Assembly (NCBI GenBank): GCA_963853835.1
Contig: OY970832.1
Location: 36,984,063 to 37,048,062, forward strand
Length of the DNA: 64,000 nt
DNA from: Calendula officinalis
Taxonomy: Eukaryota > Streptophyta > Magnoliopsida > Asterales > Asteraceae
Direction of reading: 5' to 3'
Shown: one piece after another, positions 24,622-36,100 of the stretch
Position numbering within the stretch: position 1 is the stretch's first letter
How the letters are laid out: each line of letters starts with the position of its first letter
The notes under the pieces: model-generated
What the model saw: only the letters and a program-made list of their open reading frames with translations
Told to the model about the DNA's origin: nothing
The model's database searches: none
Position numbers and translations under genes: made by a program

Positions 24622-27261
24622 ATTTTACAAGTAATAGGTTTCCATAACCCATTACCATGGTCCTTGAACCATTATAACCACTAGATGTCCACAACATTGG
24701 TACTGATGGCCCTTGAACCATTTTAACTACTAACCTTGACCAATAGCCTATAGATATCCATATTAAAAGTAATAGGTGTCCATAACCCATAACCATGGCC
24801 CTTGAACAATTATAACCAATAGATGCCCATAACTGATACCGATGGCCCTTGAACAATTATAACTACTAGCCATGACCAATAGCCTATAGATATCCATTTT
24901 ACAAGTAATAGGTGTCCATAACCCATAACCATGGTCCTTGAACCATTATAACAACTAGATGTCCATAACTGATACTGATGGCCCTTGAACCATTATAACT
25001 ACTAGCCATGACAAATAGCCTATAGATATCTATTTTACAAGTAATAGGTGTCCATAACCCATAACCATGATCCTTGAACCATTATAACCACTAGATGTCC
25101 ATAACTGATACTGATGGCCCTTGAACCATTATAACTACTTGCCATGTACAATAGCCAATATATATCCATTTTACAAGTAATAGGTGTCCATAACCAATAA
25201 CCATTGTCCTTGAACCATTATAACCACTAGATGTGCATAACTCGTATCGATGGCCCTTGAACCATTATAACCACTTGATGTCAATAACTGATACTGATGG
25301 CCGTTGAACCATTATAACTAGTAGCCATGACCAATAGCCTATAGATATCTATTTTACAAGTAATAGGTATCCATAACCCATAACCAAGACCATTGAACCA
25401 TTATAACCAGTACATGTCCATAACTCATATCGATGGCCCTTGAACCATTATAACTACTAGCCATGACCAATAGCATATAGATATCCATTTTACAAGTAAT
25501 AGGTGTCCATAACCCATAACCATGGTCCTTGAACCATTATAACCACTAGATGTCCATAACTGATAATGAGGCCCTTGAACCATTGTAACTACTAGCCATG
25601 CGCAATAGCCTATAGATGTGCATTTTACAAGTAATAGGTGTGCATAACCCATAACCATGGTCCTTGAACCATTATAACCACTAGATGTCCATAACTGATA
25701 CTGATGGCCCTTGAACCATTATAACTAGTAGCCATGACCGATAGCCTATAGATATCCATTTTACAAGTAATAGGTGTGCATAACCCATAATCAAGGCCAT
25801 TGAACCATTATAACCACTACATGTCCATAACTCATATCGATGGCCCTTGGACCATTATAACTACTACCCATGACCAATAGCCTATAGATATCCATTTACA
25901 AGTAATAGGTGTCCATAACCCATAACCATGGCCCTTGAACAATTATAACAACTAGATGTCCATAACTGATATTGATGGCCCTTGAATCATTATAACTACT
26001 AGCCATGAGCAATAGCCTACAGATATCCATTTTACAAGTAATAGGTGTCGATAACCCATAACCACGGTTCATGAACCATTATAACCACTAGATGTCCATA
26101 ACTGATACTGATGGCCCTTGGACCATTATAACTAGTAGCCATGACCGATAGCCTATAGATATCCATTTTAAAAGTAATAGGTGTCCATAACCCATAACCA
26201 AGGCCATTGAACCAATATAACCACTACATGTCCATAACTCATATTAATGGCCCTTGGACCATTACAACTACTAGCCATGACCAATAGCCTATAGATATCC
26301 ATTTACAAGTAATAGGTGTCCATAACCCATAACCATGGTTCTTAAACCATTATAACCACTTGATGTCCATAACTGATACTGATGCCCTTGAACCATTATA
26401 ACTACTAGCCATGACAAATAGCCTATAGATATCCATTTTACAAGTAATAGGTGTCCATAACCCATAACCATGGTCCTTGTAACTGATACTGATGGCCCTT
26501 GAACCATTATAACTACTTGCCATGTACAATAGCCAATAGATATCCATTTTACAAGTAATAGGTGTCCATAACCCATAACTATTGTCCTTGAACCATTATA
26601 ACCACTAGATGTCCATAACTCATATCGATGGCCCTTGAACCATTATAACCACTTGATGTCCATAACTGATACTGATGGCCCTTGAACCATTATAACTACT
26701 AGCCATGTGCAATAGCCTATAGATATGCATTTTACAAGTAATAGATGTGCATAACCCATAACCATGGTCCTTGAACCATTACAACCACTAGATGTCCATA
26801 ACTGATACTGATGGCCCTTGAACCATTATAACTACTAGCAATGACCAGTAGCCTATAGATATCCATTTTAAAAGTAATAGGTGTCCGTAACCCATAACCA
26901 CGGCCCTTGGACAATTATAACCACTAGATGCCCATAACTGATACCGATGGCCCTTGAACCATTATAACTTCTAGCCATGACCAATAACCTTCAGATATCC
27001 ATTTTACAAGTAATAGGTGTCCATAACCCATAACCATGGTCCTTGAAGCATTATAACCACTAGATGTCAATAACTCATATCGATGGCCCTTGAACCATTA
27101 TAACTACTAGCCATGAGCAATAGCCTATAGATATGCATTTTACAAGTAATAGGTGTGCGTAACCCATAACCATGGTCCTTGAACCATTATAACCACTAGA
27201 TGTCCATAACTCATATCGATGGCCCTTGAACCATTATAACTACTAGCCGTGACCAATAGCC

Positions 27262-27270
27262 TATATATAT
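27262..27270. repeat. Short (TA)n progenitor-like tract, 9 bp
   Basis: CTATATATATCC in place of CTATAGATATCC at the marked HOR position. One G-to-T change in the monomer yields this tract, making it a plausible starting point for the longer ones. Equivalent 9-bp tracts are at 52968-52976 and 55906-55914. Confidence 0.85.
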
Positions 27271-27481
27271 CCATTTTACAAGTAATAGGTTTCCATAACC
27301 CGTTACCATGGTCCTTGAACCATTATAACCACTAGATGTCCACAACACTAGTACTGATGGCCCTTGAACCATTATAACTACTAACCATGACCAATAGCCT
27401 ATAGATATCCATATTAAAAGTAATAGGTGTCCATAACCCATAACCATGGCCCTTGAACAATTATAACCAATAGATGCCCAT

Positions 27482-27496
27482 AACTGATACCGATGG
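27482..27496 (+). repeat. LINE-2 target-site duplication, left copy
   Basis: AACTGATACCGATGG. The right copy at 33124-33138 differs at one base (T for the second C of ACC). The copy after the duplicated LINE tail at 58860-58874 is identical to this one. Confidence 0.88.
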
Positions 27497-27568
27497 ATGG
27501 AACGTTTGATTTCACCATTCGTTTTGTTTGTTTTGCTGAAGTTTTGTTGAGGTTTGATTAAAAACTAA
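27497..27568 (+). promoter_or_regulatory. LINE-2 5' leader
   Basis: A T-rich leader of 72 bp before ORF1. Its first bases, ATGGAACG, repeat the end of the left TSD (GATGG), so the exact first base is uncertain by up to 4 nt. An ATG at 27497 would open a 17-codon frame ending before ORF1. L1-type elements usually carry an internal promoter in this region; none can be recognised here by motif. Confidence 0.5.
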
Positions 27569-29254
27569 ATGGCTGGTGACACTCATGATACGGGACAAAG
27601 ACAATCTAACATTGCGGCTAAATTGAAAAACATAAATGGTAAGATTATTGGAAAAAGTGGGAAGATTCTTCATCCCCGTAATGCCGTGCGTGGCCAACCG
27701 GTGAGTTTTATGAGTACACCTGATGTAATTCCAATGCAGACTGGCTGTGACCCGAAATCTACCCAAACACCAGATGTTACTCCTGTTAATCTCGATACAC
27801 CGGTAATTGATATTCACTCTGATGTCGTTTCCAAAGAACCACAACTAGCTGAGATTGTTAATGAAACTCAGGCCAAACCATCATATGCAGCGATCATTAA
27901 CAAGACAAATGCTTTACCTAAGGTGAATTTTCGTATGATTGAATCTGTTAAGCCAAACGATGATGTTGATGTTATGATTCCAATAGAATCTGTGAAGGAA
28001 GTTTCAAGTCGGTTCTCAAACACCTTCTATGGTTATTTTTTAGGGAAAAGGATTGCCTTCCCGATTGCTGAGTATTATGTCAAGAATGTATGGTCCAAAT
28101 TTGGACTCAATCGGGTGATGATGAATGCAAAAGGGTTCTTCTTTTTTAAATTTGACTCACACAAAGGTTTGGAAGATGTGTTGGAAAATGGCCCTTGGAT
28201 GATTAGGAATAACCCTATTATTCTTAAAGAATGGACTCCAAATACCACCTTAACAAAGGAAGACCTTACTAAAATTCCGATTTGGGTTAAATTCCACGAT
28301 GTTCCAATGGCTGCTTTTATAGCTGATGGTCTTAGTATGATTGCTTCAAAGATTGGCACTCCAAAAATGTTGGATGCATACACAAGTAATATATGCCCGG
28401 AATCCTGGGGTAGAAGTAATTTTGCTAGAGCTCTCATTGAAATCAATTCTTCAGATGATTTTAGATCCACACTACTAGTGGCTATCCCGTCCCTTGATGG
28501 ATGTGATTACTCTAAAGAAGTGATTACTCTTGAATATGAATGGAAACCTCCGAGGTGTTCTATATGCAAAATCTTTGGTCATATTAGTGACTACTGCCTT
28601 AAAAACATTAAACCCAAAGAGAAGGAAGTTGAACAAGATAATGATGGGTACCAGGTCGTGGGAAATAAAAATCGTAGACAATACACTAAGCCTCGATCAA
28701 ATTTTCAGTACAGACCAAAAGGGAGTACAAAGAATGATTCTGAAATGCCTGGAAGCTCTAAATTCCCAAATACAAATAGTAATAGTGTAAATAATGATAA
28801 ACATTATGTTACACCTATTGTTTGTCAAGATGTCCATGAGAAAAGAGATATTGGGACTAAAAGTGCGACCAGTAATATTGTAGAGAATGCTACACCTATT
28901 GATCGCAATGACGTCCCGGATAATATCTCCTTTGATTATGGAAAGGCGGACAGTAATAGTGTAAATGGTACACATGAACACCATGTTACACCTATTGTCA
29001 GCAAACGAAATAATGAAAACAGTAATAGTGTAGGTGATGTGGGGAAGTCTCAACATCAGGCTAAACCTACTGTTCTTCAAAAGACGAATACATATGCAAA
29101 TATTCCCACCTCAAATGGGTTTGATTCTTTAAGTGACCAGGACGATGAAGAAGACGAAGTGGCAGGCAAGACAAACGATACATCAAGTTTTTTGGCGGGA
29201 ACTTCTAAAAACAAGGGGGCAAGCACTCCCTATACACGGGGTCTTAATGTTTAG
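27569..29254 (+). CDS. LINE-2 ORF1 protein (DUF4283 plus CCHC zinc knuckle)
   Basis: An uninterrupted 561-residue frame. The start ATG has an AAATGG context and is the first one in frame. A DUF4283-type domain spans roughly residues 148-300, with YGYFLGKRIAFP near its start, NGPWMI, and IPIWVKFHDVP (Trp239). A zinc knuckle follows with Cys330, Cys333, His338 and Cys343 (CX2CX4HX4C). The region after it is low in complexity, polar and rich in Asn, Ser and Lys, with four degraded repeats of an SNSV...TPI pattern encoded by 28778-29065. In plant L1 elements ORF1 is the RNA-binding protein that packages the element RNA. The stop overlaps the ORF2 start in AATGTTTAG. There is no damage, in contrast to ORF2. 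Confidence 0.93.
   Translation: MAGDTHDTGQRQSNIAAKLKNINGKIIGKSGKILHPRNAVRGQPVSFMSTPDVIPMQTGCDPKSTQTPDVTPVNLDTPVIDIHSDVVSKEPQLAEIVNETQAKPSYAAIINKTNALPKVNFRMIESVKPNDDVDVMIPIESVKEVSSRFSNTFYGYFLGKRIAFPIAEYYVKNVWSKFGLNRVMMNAKGFFFFKFDSHKGLEDVLENGPWMIRNNPIILKEWTPNTTLTKEDLTKIPIWVKFHDVPMAAFIADGLSMIASKIGTPKMLDAYTSNICPESWGRSNFARALIEINSSDDFRSTLLVAIPSLDGCDYSKEVITLEYEWKPPRCSICKIFGHISDYCLKNIKPKEKEVEQDNDGYQVVGNKNRRQYTKPRSNFQYRPKGSTKNDSEMPGSSKFPNTNSNSVNNDKHYVTPIVCQDVHEKRDIGTKSATSNIVENATPIDRNDVPDNISFDYGKADSNSVNGTHEHHVTPIVSKRNNENSNSVGDVGKSQHQAKPTVLQKTNTYANIPTSNGFDSLSDQDDEEDEVAGKTNDTSSFLAGTSKNKGASTPYTRGLNV
28778..29065 (+). repeat. Degenerate short repeats in the ORF1 C-terminal tail
   Basis: AGTAATAGTGTA occurs exactly at 28778, 28952 and 29021, with a degraded copy at 28871. 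Each is followed 20-40 bp later by a form of TACACCTATTGT (28810, 28890, 28986) or its degraded form near 29052. The repeats are in frame and encode SNSV...TPI patterns. Confidence 0.7.
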
Positions 29255-30580
29255 TCTTGCCTCCTGGAATATAAGGGGTTTGAACCGGTCCCCTAAACAA
29301 GAAGAGGTTCGTCAAATAGTTCTAGATAATAAACTTAGTATTTGTGCAATTCTGGAGTCTCATGTGAATGTTGCGGATGTTTATGATGTATGTAAGAAAG
29401 TGTGTGCTAGTTGGAAATGGACCTCGAATGGGCATTTGTGTGATAAAGGAACCCGCATAATCCTTGGATGGGATGAGAGGATGTTAGATGTTATGACCCT
29501 AGCTCAAACAAATCAGGTTATTCATGTTCAAGTAGTTACTAAAGCTGATAGAAAGTCATTCTTCTGTTCTTTTGTGTATGCTGCCACTTCGTACATTGAC
29601 AGAAGAATTTTATGGCAAAATCTAGTGGGGCATAGCCAGCTCATGTCAAATAAACCTTGGGCTATTCTTGGTGATTTTAATGCAGCCCTGAAATTAGAAG
29701 ACCACTCATGTGGTGGGTACCAACCTCATATTGCTATGCGGGAATTCCAAGAGTGTGTAAATGATATGGCTGTTATGGATATAAATAGTACGGGCCTTCA
29801 TTTTACTTGGAACCAGAAACCACAGGGATCTGATGGCATTTTAAAGAAAATTGATCGAATTTTGGGGAATCAAGACTTCATTGATGTTTTCCCGAATTCT
29901 ATTGGCATTTTCAAACCATATCGTATATCTGATCACACCCCTTGTATCTTGAAAATCCCGAATATTATGAAGTTCAAACCTAAGCCGTTTAAATTTTTTA
30001 ACTTTCTTGCAGACAAACCTGATTTTCGAGATATTGTTGCTGCTGCTTGGTCGGAGAAAGTCACGGGTTGTGCCATGTATCGTGTGGTAAAACACCTTAT
30101 AGCTTTGAAACCACCTTTGCGAAAGCTTTTAAAGGACCAAGGTAATTTACACTCCAAAATAAAATTCCTTCGGGTAGAACTGGATGAAATTCAATCTGCT
30201 CTAGATAAAAATCCTCACTATCTTGAGCTCCGTGAAGAAGAAGGCCATTATCTCCGGGCTTATAAGGCTGCAGTTTTAGATGAGGAACGGTTCCTTAAAC
30301 AAAAATCTAAAATTGAATGGCTAAGAGTGGGGGACTCCAATTCGGCCTACTTCCATAACGTGGTAAAGAGTAGATGTCACAGGAATCGTATAGATGCCAT
30401 ATTTGAGGAAAATACTATGCACGAAGGTAATGAAATCGCTCCAATTTTTGTTAAACACTACCAAAATTTCCTTGGAATTGCAGGCCAGGTGAATTCCCTT
30501 GATACTCATGAGCTGTTTCAGAACACTATTGATCCTCATAAGGCTGAGTTTATGGTTCGTGATGTAAGTGATTCTGAAAT

Positions 30581-30611
30581 AAAAAAAGTCCCTCTTTTCT
30601 ATTGGCAATGA
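30581..30611 (+). other. Frameshift site in LINE-2 ORF2
   Basis: The upstream frame runs through A7 and ends at the TGA 30609-30611. RT homology (FSIGNDKAPGPDGF) resumes one base later in phase, from about 30592. One surplus base is enough to explain this, most simply A6 to A7 in the run 30581-30587. A sequencing error in the homopolymer is possible. Confidence 0.85.
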
Positions 30612-30921
30612 TAAAGCCCCTGGTCCTGATGGCTTCACAGCTGCCTTCTTTAAAAAATCTTGGGACATTATTGGAGAGGAAATGTGTTGTGCGGTTCGGG
30701 AATTTTTTTCAAACGGCAAGTTACTTAAAGAAATTAACCACACTATTTTGGCAATGATTCCAAAGATCACAACTCCATCAAAGACAATTGATTTCTGTCC
30801 CATATCCTGCTGCAATGTAATTTACAAGTGTATCAGCAAAATAATTACAAACCGTATAACTGATGTCCTTGGTGATATTGTTAGCATTAATCAATCAGCT
30901 TTCGTTCCTGGTAGACGAATT

Positions 30922-30924
30922 TGA
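30922..30924 (+). other. In-frame TGA in the LINE-2 RT domain
   Basis: RT coding is in the same frame before (SAFVPGRRI) and after (DNILLTQEL). Relatives normally carry Ser at this place, so a single TCA-to-TGA change is likely. Confidence 0.85.
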
Positions 30925-32901
30925 GATAACATTCTCCTCACTCAAGAATTAATGCATAATTATCATAGGCAAGCTGGTCCCCCTAGATGTGCGTTTAAAA
31001 TTGATGTACAGAAAGCTTATGATACTGTTGATTGGGAGTTCTTACACTCTATCTTAGTTGGGTTTGGCTTTCCTCATAAAATGACCATGTGGATCTTGGA
31101 ATGTGTTACATCTCCTTCTTTTTCCATTTGTATAAATGGAGAGGTCCACGGCTGGTTTCGGGGTAAAAGAGGCTTGAGACAGGGTGACCCAATGTCTACA
31201 TACCTCTTTACTCTGGTCATGGAGGTACTCTCTCTTATAATAAAATGTAGAGTTACAGCTAGCATGGATTTTCAATATGACAAAGGCTGTGAAAACCAAA
31301 AGATTGTCAACTTATGTTTTGCTGATGATCTTTTCCTCTTTACTCGAGGTAACTTGATCTCTGCTACTCTGATTTTGGATGCCTTGAATGAGTTTAAAGA
31401 AGTATCGGGGCTTGTCCCCAGCATTCCTAAAAGTATGGTGTTTTTCTGTAACATCCCGGCCACTACCCGTGCCGCAATTCTTCATTTAATGCCGTTTGGG
31501 GAAGGAAGCCTTCCTGTTAAATACCTCGAAGTGCCTCTGATCTCTTCTAGATTATTATTCAGAGATTGTAAAGTCCTGATTGAAAAGATGCAGAATCGTA
31601 TAAATGATTGGAAGAACAAATTCCTTTCCTTTGCGGGTCGTCTCCAATTGATTATTTCAGTTCTATCTAATTTACATATTTATTGGGCTTCGGTTTTTAC
31701 TCTCCCAACCCGTATCACTCATGAGCTTGAGCAGTTAATGCGGGGTTTTCTGTGGTGTCAAGGAGAAATGAAGAAGGGTAAAGCAAAAGTCTCTTGGGAG
31801 ATAGTTTGCAATCCAAAATCTGAAGGGGGTCTCGGTATCCGTCGTATCAAAGATTTTAATGCTGCCCTAATGGCATACAATATATGGAGTATAGTATCTA
31901 ATAAGGAGTCGTTATGGGTACAATGGATTCATTCATATAAATTGCGGGGTAAAAGTATTTGGGATACTCCCAGCACGGGTTCTATGAGCTGGTCTTGGAG
32001 GAAGCTGCTTCAATTAAGAAACACAGTTAGACCTCATCTATGGCATATGATTCGTGACGGAAAATCTACTTCCATTTGGTTTGATAAATGGAGCATGACT
32101 CCTTTGTTTCAATTCCTTACTCATAGGGATATTACTAGAGCAGGGTTTTCATCCAATGATGTGGTGTCGGACCTGATTGCTGATAATAACTGGATTTGGC
32201 CAATTGACTGGTATACTAGGTTCCCGGAATTGACTAGTACCCCGGTCCCCCATATTGTTCCAGATCAAAAGGACTGTGTAGAGTGGTTAGACGTAAATGG
32301 GTCTTCTCAGGCTTTCTCGGTTTATCTAGCTTGGAATTCTATTAGATCAAGGCAGGTTGAGGTTCCTTGGCATCATGTTGTATGGTTTGCCCATTGTATC
32401 CCTCGCCATGCCTTTCATATGTGGCTTGTCATGAACAAACGTTTAAAAACTCAAGATATGTTGAAACAATGGGATGTTCACAATGTTACGGATACTGCCT
32501 CTTTGCGGTGCCCTCAATGTGGTCTTATACCTGATTCCCACTCTCATTTATTTTTTGATTGTACATATTCTTCGCAGGTCTGGGTTAAAATCAGATGGCT
32601 TGGTGGGATGGACACGATTGCACCAAGAATTGCTGATATTATTAACTACCTTACCCCAATGTCCAGAGGAAGGTCAGCAAAAAGTGTTATCTCTCGTATA
32701 TTGATTGGAGCTGCTACATATTATATTTGGTTAGAAAGAAATGCAAGATTGTTCAGAAAGAAGTCCAAGACACATATGCAGTTGTGTGACGAGATTATTG
32801 CCACCGTCCGTTTAAAATTGATGACGTTAAAGTTTAAGATAAAGACGGTTGATGTTCAACGGCTTCTAGCTATATGGAAGATCCCAGTCTCGGTTGTTTA
32901 G

Positions 32902-33125
32902 CTCAGTTTCATGCTAAAGTTTTAGTTTTTTTTTGCCTCGTTTGAGCGCTTTGTTGGTACTTGTTACTTCTAGTTGGGTCTTGGCTGTGTTTATGGCATG
33001 TCATAAACTCTGCCTTGTTGTTTCGAGCTTCTGCTTGAGGTCAATGTGACAATCTGTCACATTCCTATGTAGTTCTTTTTTGTGATTAATATATTTAGCC
33101 AGGGTAACCCCTTTACCCAAAAAAA
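32902..33125 (+). other. LINE-2 3' UTR with two hairpins and A tail
   Basis: A perfect 9-bp stem AATGTGACA/TGTCACATT with loop ATC lies at 33043-33063. A terminal stem GGGTAA (33102-33107)/TTACCC (33113-33118) sits directly against the A7 tail. A weaker TTTATG/CATAAA pair is near 32990-33007. The terminal hairpin next to the tail resembles that of LINE-1 in position. Confidence 0.8.
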
Positions 33126-33138
33126 CTGATACTGATGG
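33124..33138 (+). repeat. LINE-2 target-site duplication, right copy (one mismatch)
   Basis: AACTGATACTGATGG against AACTGATACCGATGG on the left. The first two A residues are shared with the tail, so the TSD could be as short as 13 bp. Confidence 0.85.
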
Positions 33139-36100
33139 CCCTTGAACAATTATAACTACTAGCCATGACAAATAGCCTATAGATATCCATTTTACAAGTA
33201 ATAGCTGTCCATAACCCATAACCATGGTCCTTGAACCATTATAACCAATAGATGTCCATAACTGATCCTGACGGCCCTTGAACCATTATAACTACTAGCC
33301 ATGACCAATAGCCTATAGATATCCATTTTACAAGTAATAGCTGTCCATAACCCATAACCATGGTCCTTGAACCATTATAACCAATAGATGTCCATAACTG
33401 ATCCTGACGGCCCTTGAACCATTATAACTACTAGCCATGTCCAATAGCCTACAGATATCCATGTTACAAGTAATAGGTGTCCATAACCCATAACCATGGT
33501 TCTTGAACCATTATAACCACTAGATGTCCATAACTGATACTGATGGCCCTTGAACCTTATAACTAGTAGCCATGACCGCTAGCCTATAGATATCCATTTT
33601 ACAAGTAATAGGTGTCCATAACCCATAACCATGGTCCTTGAACCATTATAACAACTAGATGTCCATAACTGATATTGATGGCCCTTGAACCATTATAACT
33701 ACTACCCATGACCAATAGCCTATAGATATCCATTTTACAAGTAATAGCTGTCCATAACCCATAACCATGGTCCTTGAACCATTATAACAACTAGATGTCC
33801 ATAACTGATATTGATGGCCCTTGAATCATTATAACTACTAGCCATGACCAATAGCCTACAGATATCCATTTTACAAGTAATAGGTGTCGATAACCCATAA
33901 CCATAGTTCATGAACCATTATAACCACTAGATGTCCATAACTGATACTGATGGCCCTTGAACCATTATAACTAGTAGCCATGACCGATAGCCTATAGATA
34001 TCCATTTTAAAAGTAATAAGTGTCCATAACCCATAACCAAGGCCATTGAACAATTATGACCACTACATGTCCATAACTGATACTGATGGCCCTTGAACCA
34101 TTATAACTACTACCCATGACCAACAACCTATAGATATCCATTTACAAGTAATAGATGTCCATAACCCATAACCATGGTTCTTAAACCATTATAACCACTT
34201 GATGTCCATAACTGATACTGATGCCCTTGAACCATTATAACTACTAGCCATGACAAATAGCCTATAGATATCCATTTTACAAGTAATAGGTGTCCATAAC
34301 CCATAACCATGGTCCTTGAACCATTATAACCACTAGATGTCTATAACTGATACTGATGGCCCTTGAACCATTATAACTACTTGCCATGTACAATAGCCAA
34401 TAGATATCCATTTTACAAGTAATAGGTGTCCATAACCAATAACCATTGTCCTTGAACCATTATAACCACTAGATGTCCATAACTCATATCGATGGCCCTT
34501 GAACCATTATAACCACTTGATGTCCATAACTGATACTGATGGCCCTTGAACCATTATAACTAGTAGCCATGACCAATAGCCTATAGATATCTATTTTACA
34601 AGTAATAGGTATCCATAACCCATAACCAAGGCCATTGAACAATTATAACCACTACATGTCCATAACTGATACTGATGGCCCTTGAACCATTATAACTACT
34701 ACCCATGACCAACAGCCTATAGATATCCATTTACAAGTAATAGATGTCCATAACCCATAACCATGGTTCTTAAACCATTATAACCACTTGATGTCCATAA
34801 CTGATACTGATGCCCTTGAACCATTATAACTACTAGCCATGACAAATAGCCTATAGATATCCATTTTACAAGTAATAGGTGTCCATAACCCATAACCATG
34901 GTCCTTGAACCATTATAACCACTAGATGTCCATAACTGATACTGATGGCCCTTGAACCATTATAACTACTTGCCATGTACAATAGCCAATAGATATCCAT
35001 TTTACAAGTAATAGGTGTCCAAAACCAATAACCATTGTCCTTGAACCATTATAACCACTAGATGTCCATAACTCATATCGATGGCCCTTGAACCATTATA
35101 ACCACTTGATGTCGATAACTGATACTGACGGCCCTTGAACCATTATAACTAGTAGCCATGACCAATAGCCTATAGATATCTATTTTACAAGTAATAGGTA
35201 TCCATAACCCATAACCAAGGCCATTGAACCATTATAACCAGTACATGTCCATAACTCATATCGATGACCCTTGAACCATTATAACTACTAGCCATGACCA
35301 ATAGCCTATAGATATCCATTTTACAAGTAATAGCTGTCCATAACCCATAACCATGGTCCTTGAACCATTATAACCAATAGATGTCCATAACTGATCCTGA
35401 CGGCCCTTGAACCATTATAACTACTAGCCATGTCCAATAGCCTACAGATATCAATGTTACAAGTAATAGGTGTCCATAACCCATAACCATGGTTCTTGAA
35501 CCATTATAACCACTAGATGTCCATAACTGATACTGATGGCCCTTGAACCTTATAACTAGTAGCCATGACCGCTAGCCTATAGATATCCATTTTACAAGTA
35601 ATAGGTGTCCATAACCCATAACCATGGTCCTTGAACCATTATAACAACTAGATGTCCATAACTGATATTGATGGCCCTTGAACCATTATAATTACTACCC
35701 ATGACCAATAGCCTATAGATATCCATTTTACAAGTAATAGCTGTCCATAACCCATAACCATGGTCCTTGAACCATTATAACAACTAGATGTCCATAACTG
35801 ATATTGATGGCCCTTGAATCATTATAACTACTAGCCATGACCAATAGCCTACAGATATCCATTTTACAAGTAATAGGTGTCGATAACCCATAACCATAGT
35901 TCATGAACCATTATAACCACTAGATGTCCATAACTGATACTGATGGCCCTTGAACCATTATAACTAGTAGCCATGACCGATAGCCTATAGATATCCATTT
36001 TAAAAGTAATAAGTGTCCATAACCCATAACCAAGGCCATTGAACAATTATAACCACTACATGTCCATAACTGATACTGATGGCCCTTGAACCATTATAAC

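Larger units (their letters stand above)
21411..27496. repeat. Satellite domain C, right part, with a ~2.62-kb HOR
   Basis: 136-bp monomers with 183-bp variants. The marker around ATAGATGTGCATAACCC recurs near 21490, 24117 and 26741, giving periods of 2627 and 2624 bp. The same block type is seen left of LINE-1 (15.7 kb) and again far downstream in domain E (52.4 and 55.4 kb). Small internal deletions occur at about 22040 (18 nt missing relative to 17060) and 26479 (about 26 nt missing relative to 23128). No gene is present. Confidence 0.92.
29247..32901 (+). pseudogene. LINE-2 ORF2 (endonuclease and reverse transcriptase), broken by a frameshift and a stop
   Basis: About 1217 codons if the damage is ignored, the usual size. 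The start is the ATG at 29247, overlapping the ORF1 stop; the open frame continues upstream only because it overlaps ORF1. The apurinic-type endonuclease (residues ~1-235) keeps SWNIRG (Asn8), ILESH (Glu37), GDFNA (Asp143, Asn145) and SDHTP (Asp229, His230). The reverse transcriptase has PGPDGF (30619-30636), KIDVQKAYD (Asp codon 31003), GLRQGDP (31171-31191) and FADD (31318-31329). The thumb has LSFAGRLQL, and a C-terminal zf-RVT has CPQC (from 32509) and HSHLFFDC. A one-base gain at or just after A7 (30581-30587) shifts the frame. A TGA at 30922-30924 interrupts it after PGRRI. Both lesions lie in RT, so no active protein is expected from this copy. Confidence 0.93.
27497..33123 (+). mobile_element. 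LINE-2: near full-length plant L1-type retrotransposon
   Basis: About 5.63 kb between target-site duplications of AACTGATACCGATGG (left) and AACTGATACTGATGG (right). The layout is a 72-bp 5' leader, ORF1 (27569-29254), ORF2 (29247-32901, broken), a 3' UTR of about 217 bp with two hairpins, and a short A tail (7 A, 33119-33125, two of them shared with the TSD). Length and ORF order fit a complete or nearly complete element. The mutated TSD, short tail and ORF2 damage suggest an older insertion than LINE-1. The 3' part from 31801 onward, with downstream satellite, is present again at 57534. Confidence 0.95.

Noticed and set aside
28075..29080. Antisense open frames over LINE-2 ORF1 (28075-28470, 28697-29080) as genes
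   Set aside because: They are shadows of the intact ORF1, with no recognisable motifs.
30581..30600. Programmed -1 frameshift at A7 in ORF2
   Set aside because: The downstream RT frame needs a +1 change relative to the upstream frame. Slippage backwards on A7 would give the wrong frame, and the later TGA would still stop it.
32902..33125. Rho-independent terminator at the LINE-2 hairpins
   Set aside because: This is a eukaryotic element; the hairpins are better read as 3' UTR structures of the LINE RNA.
34717..34899. Recurrent 60-codon minus-strand open frames (also 752-1153, 16104-16547, 26289-26576 and dozens more) as a peptide gene family
   Set aside because: They are satellite monomers read in one frame. 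The 136-bp period shifts frame each monomer, lengths follow the HOR structure, and there is no start, promoter or conservation beyond that of the DNA repeat.
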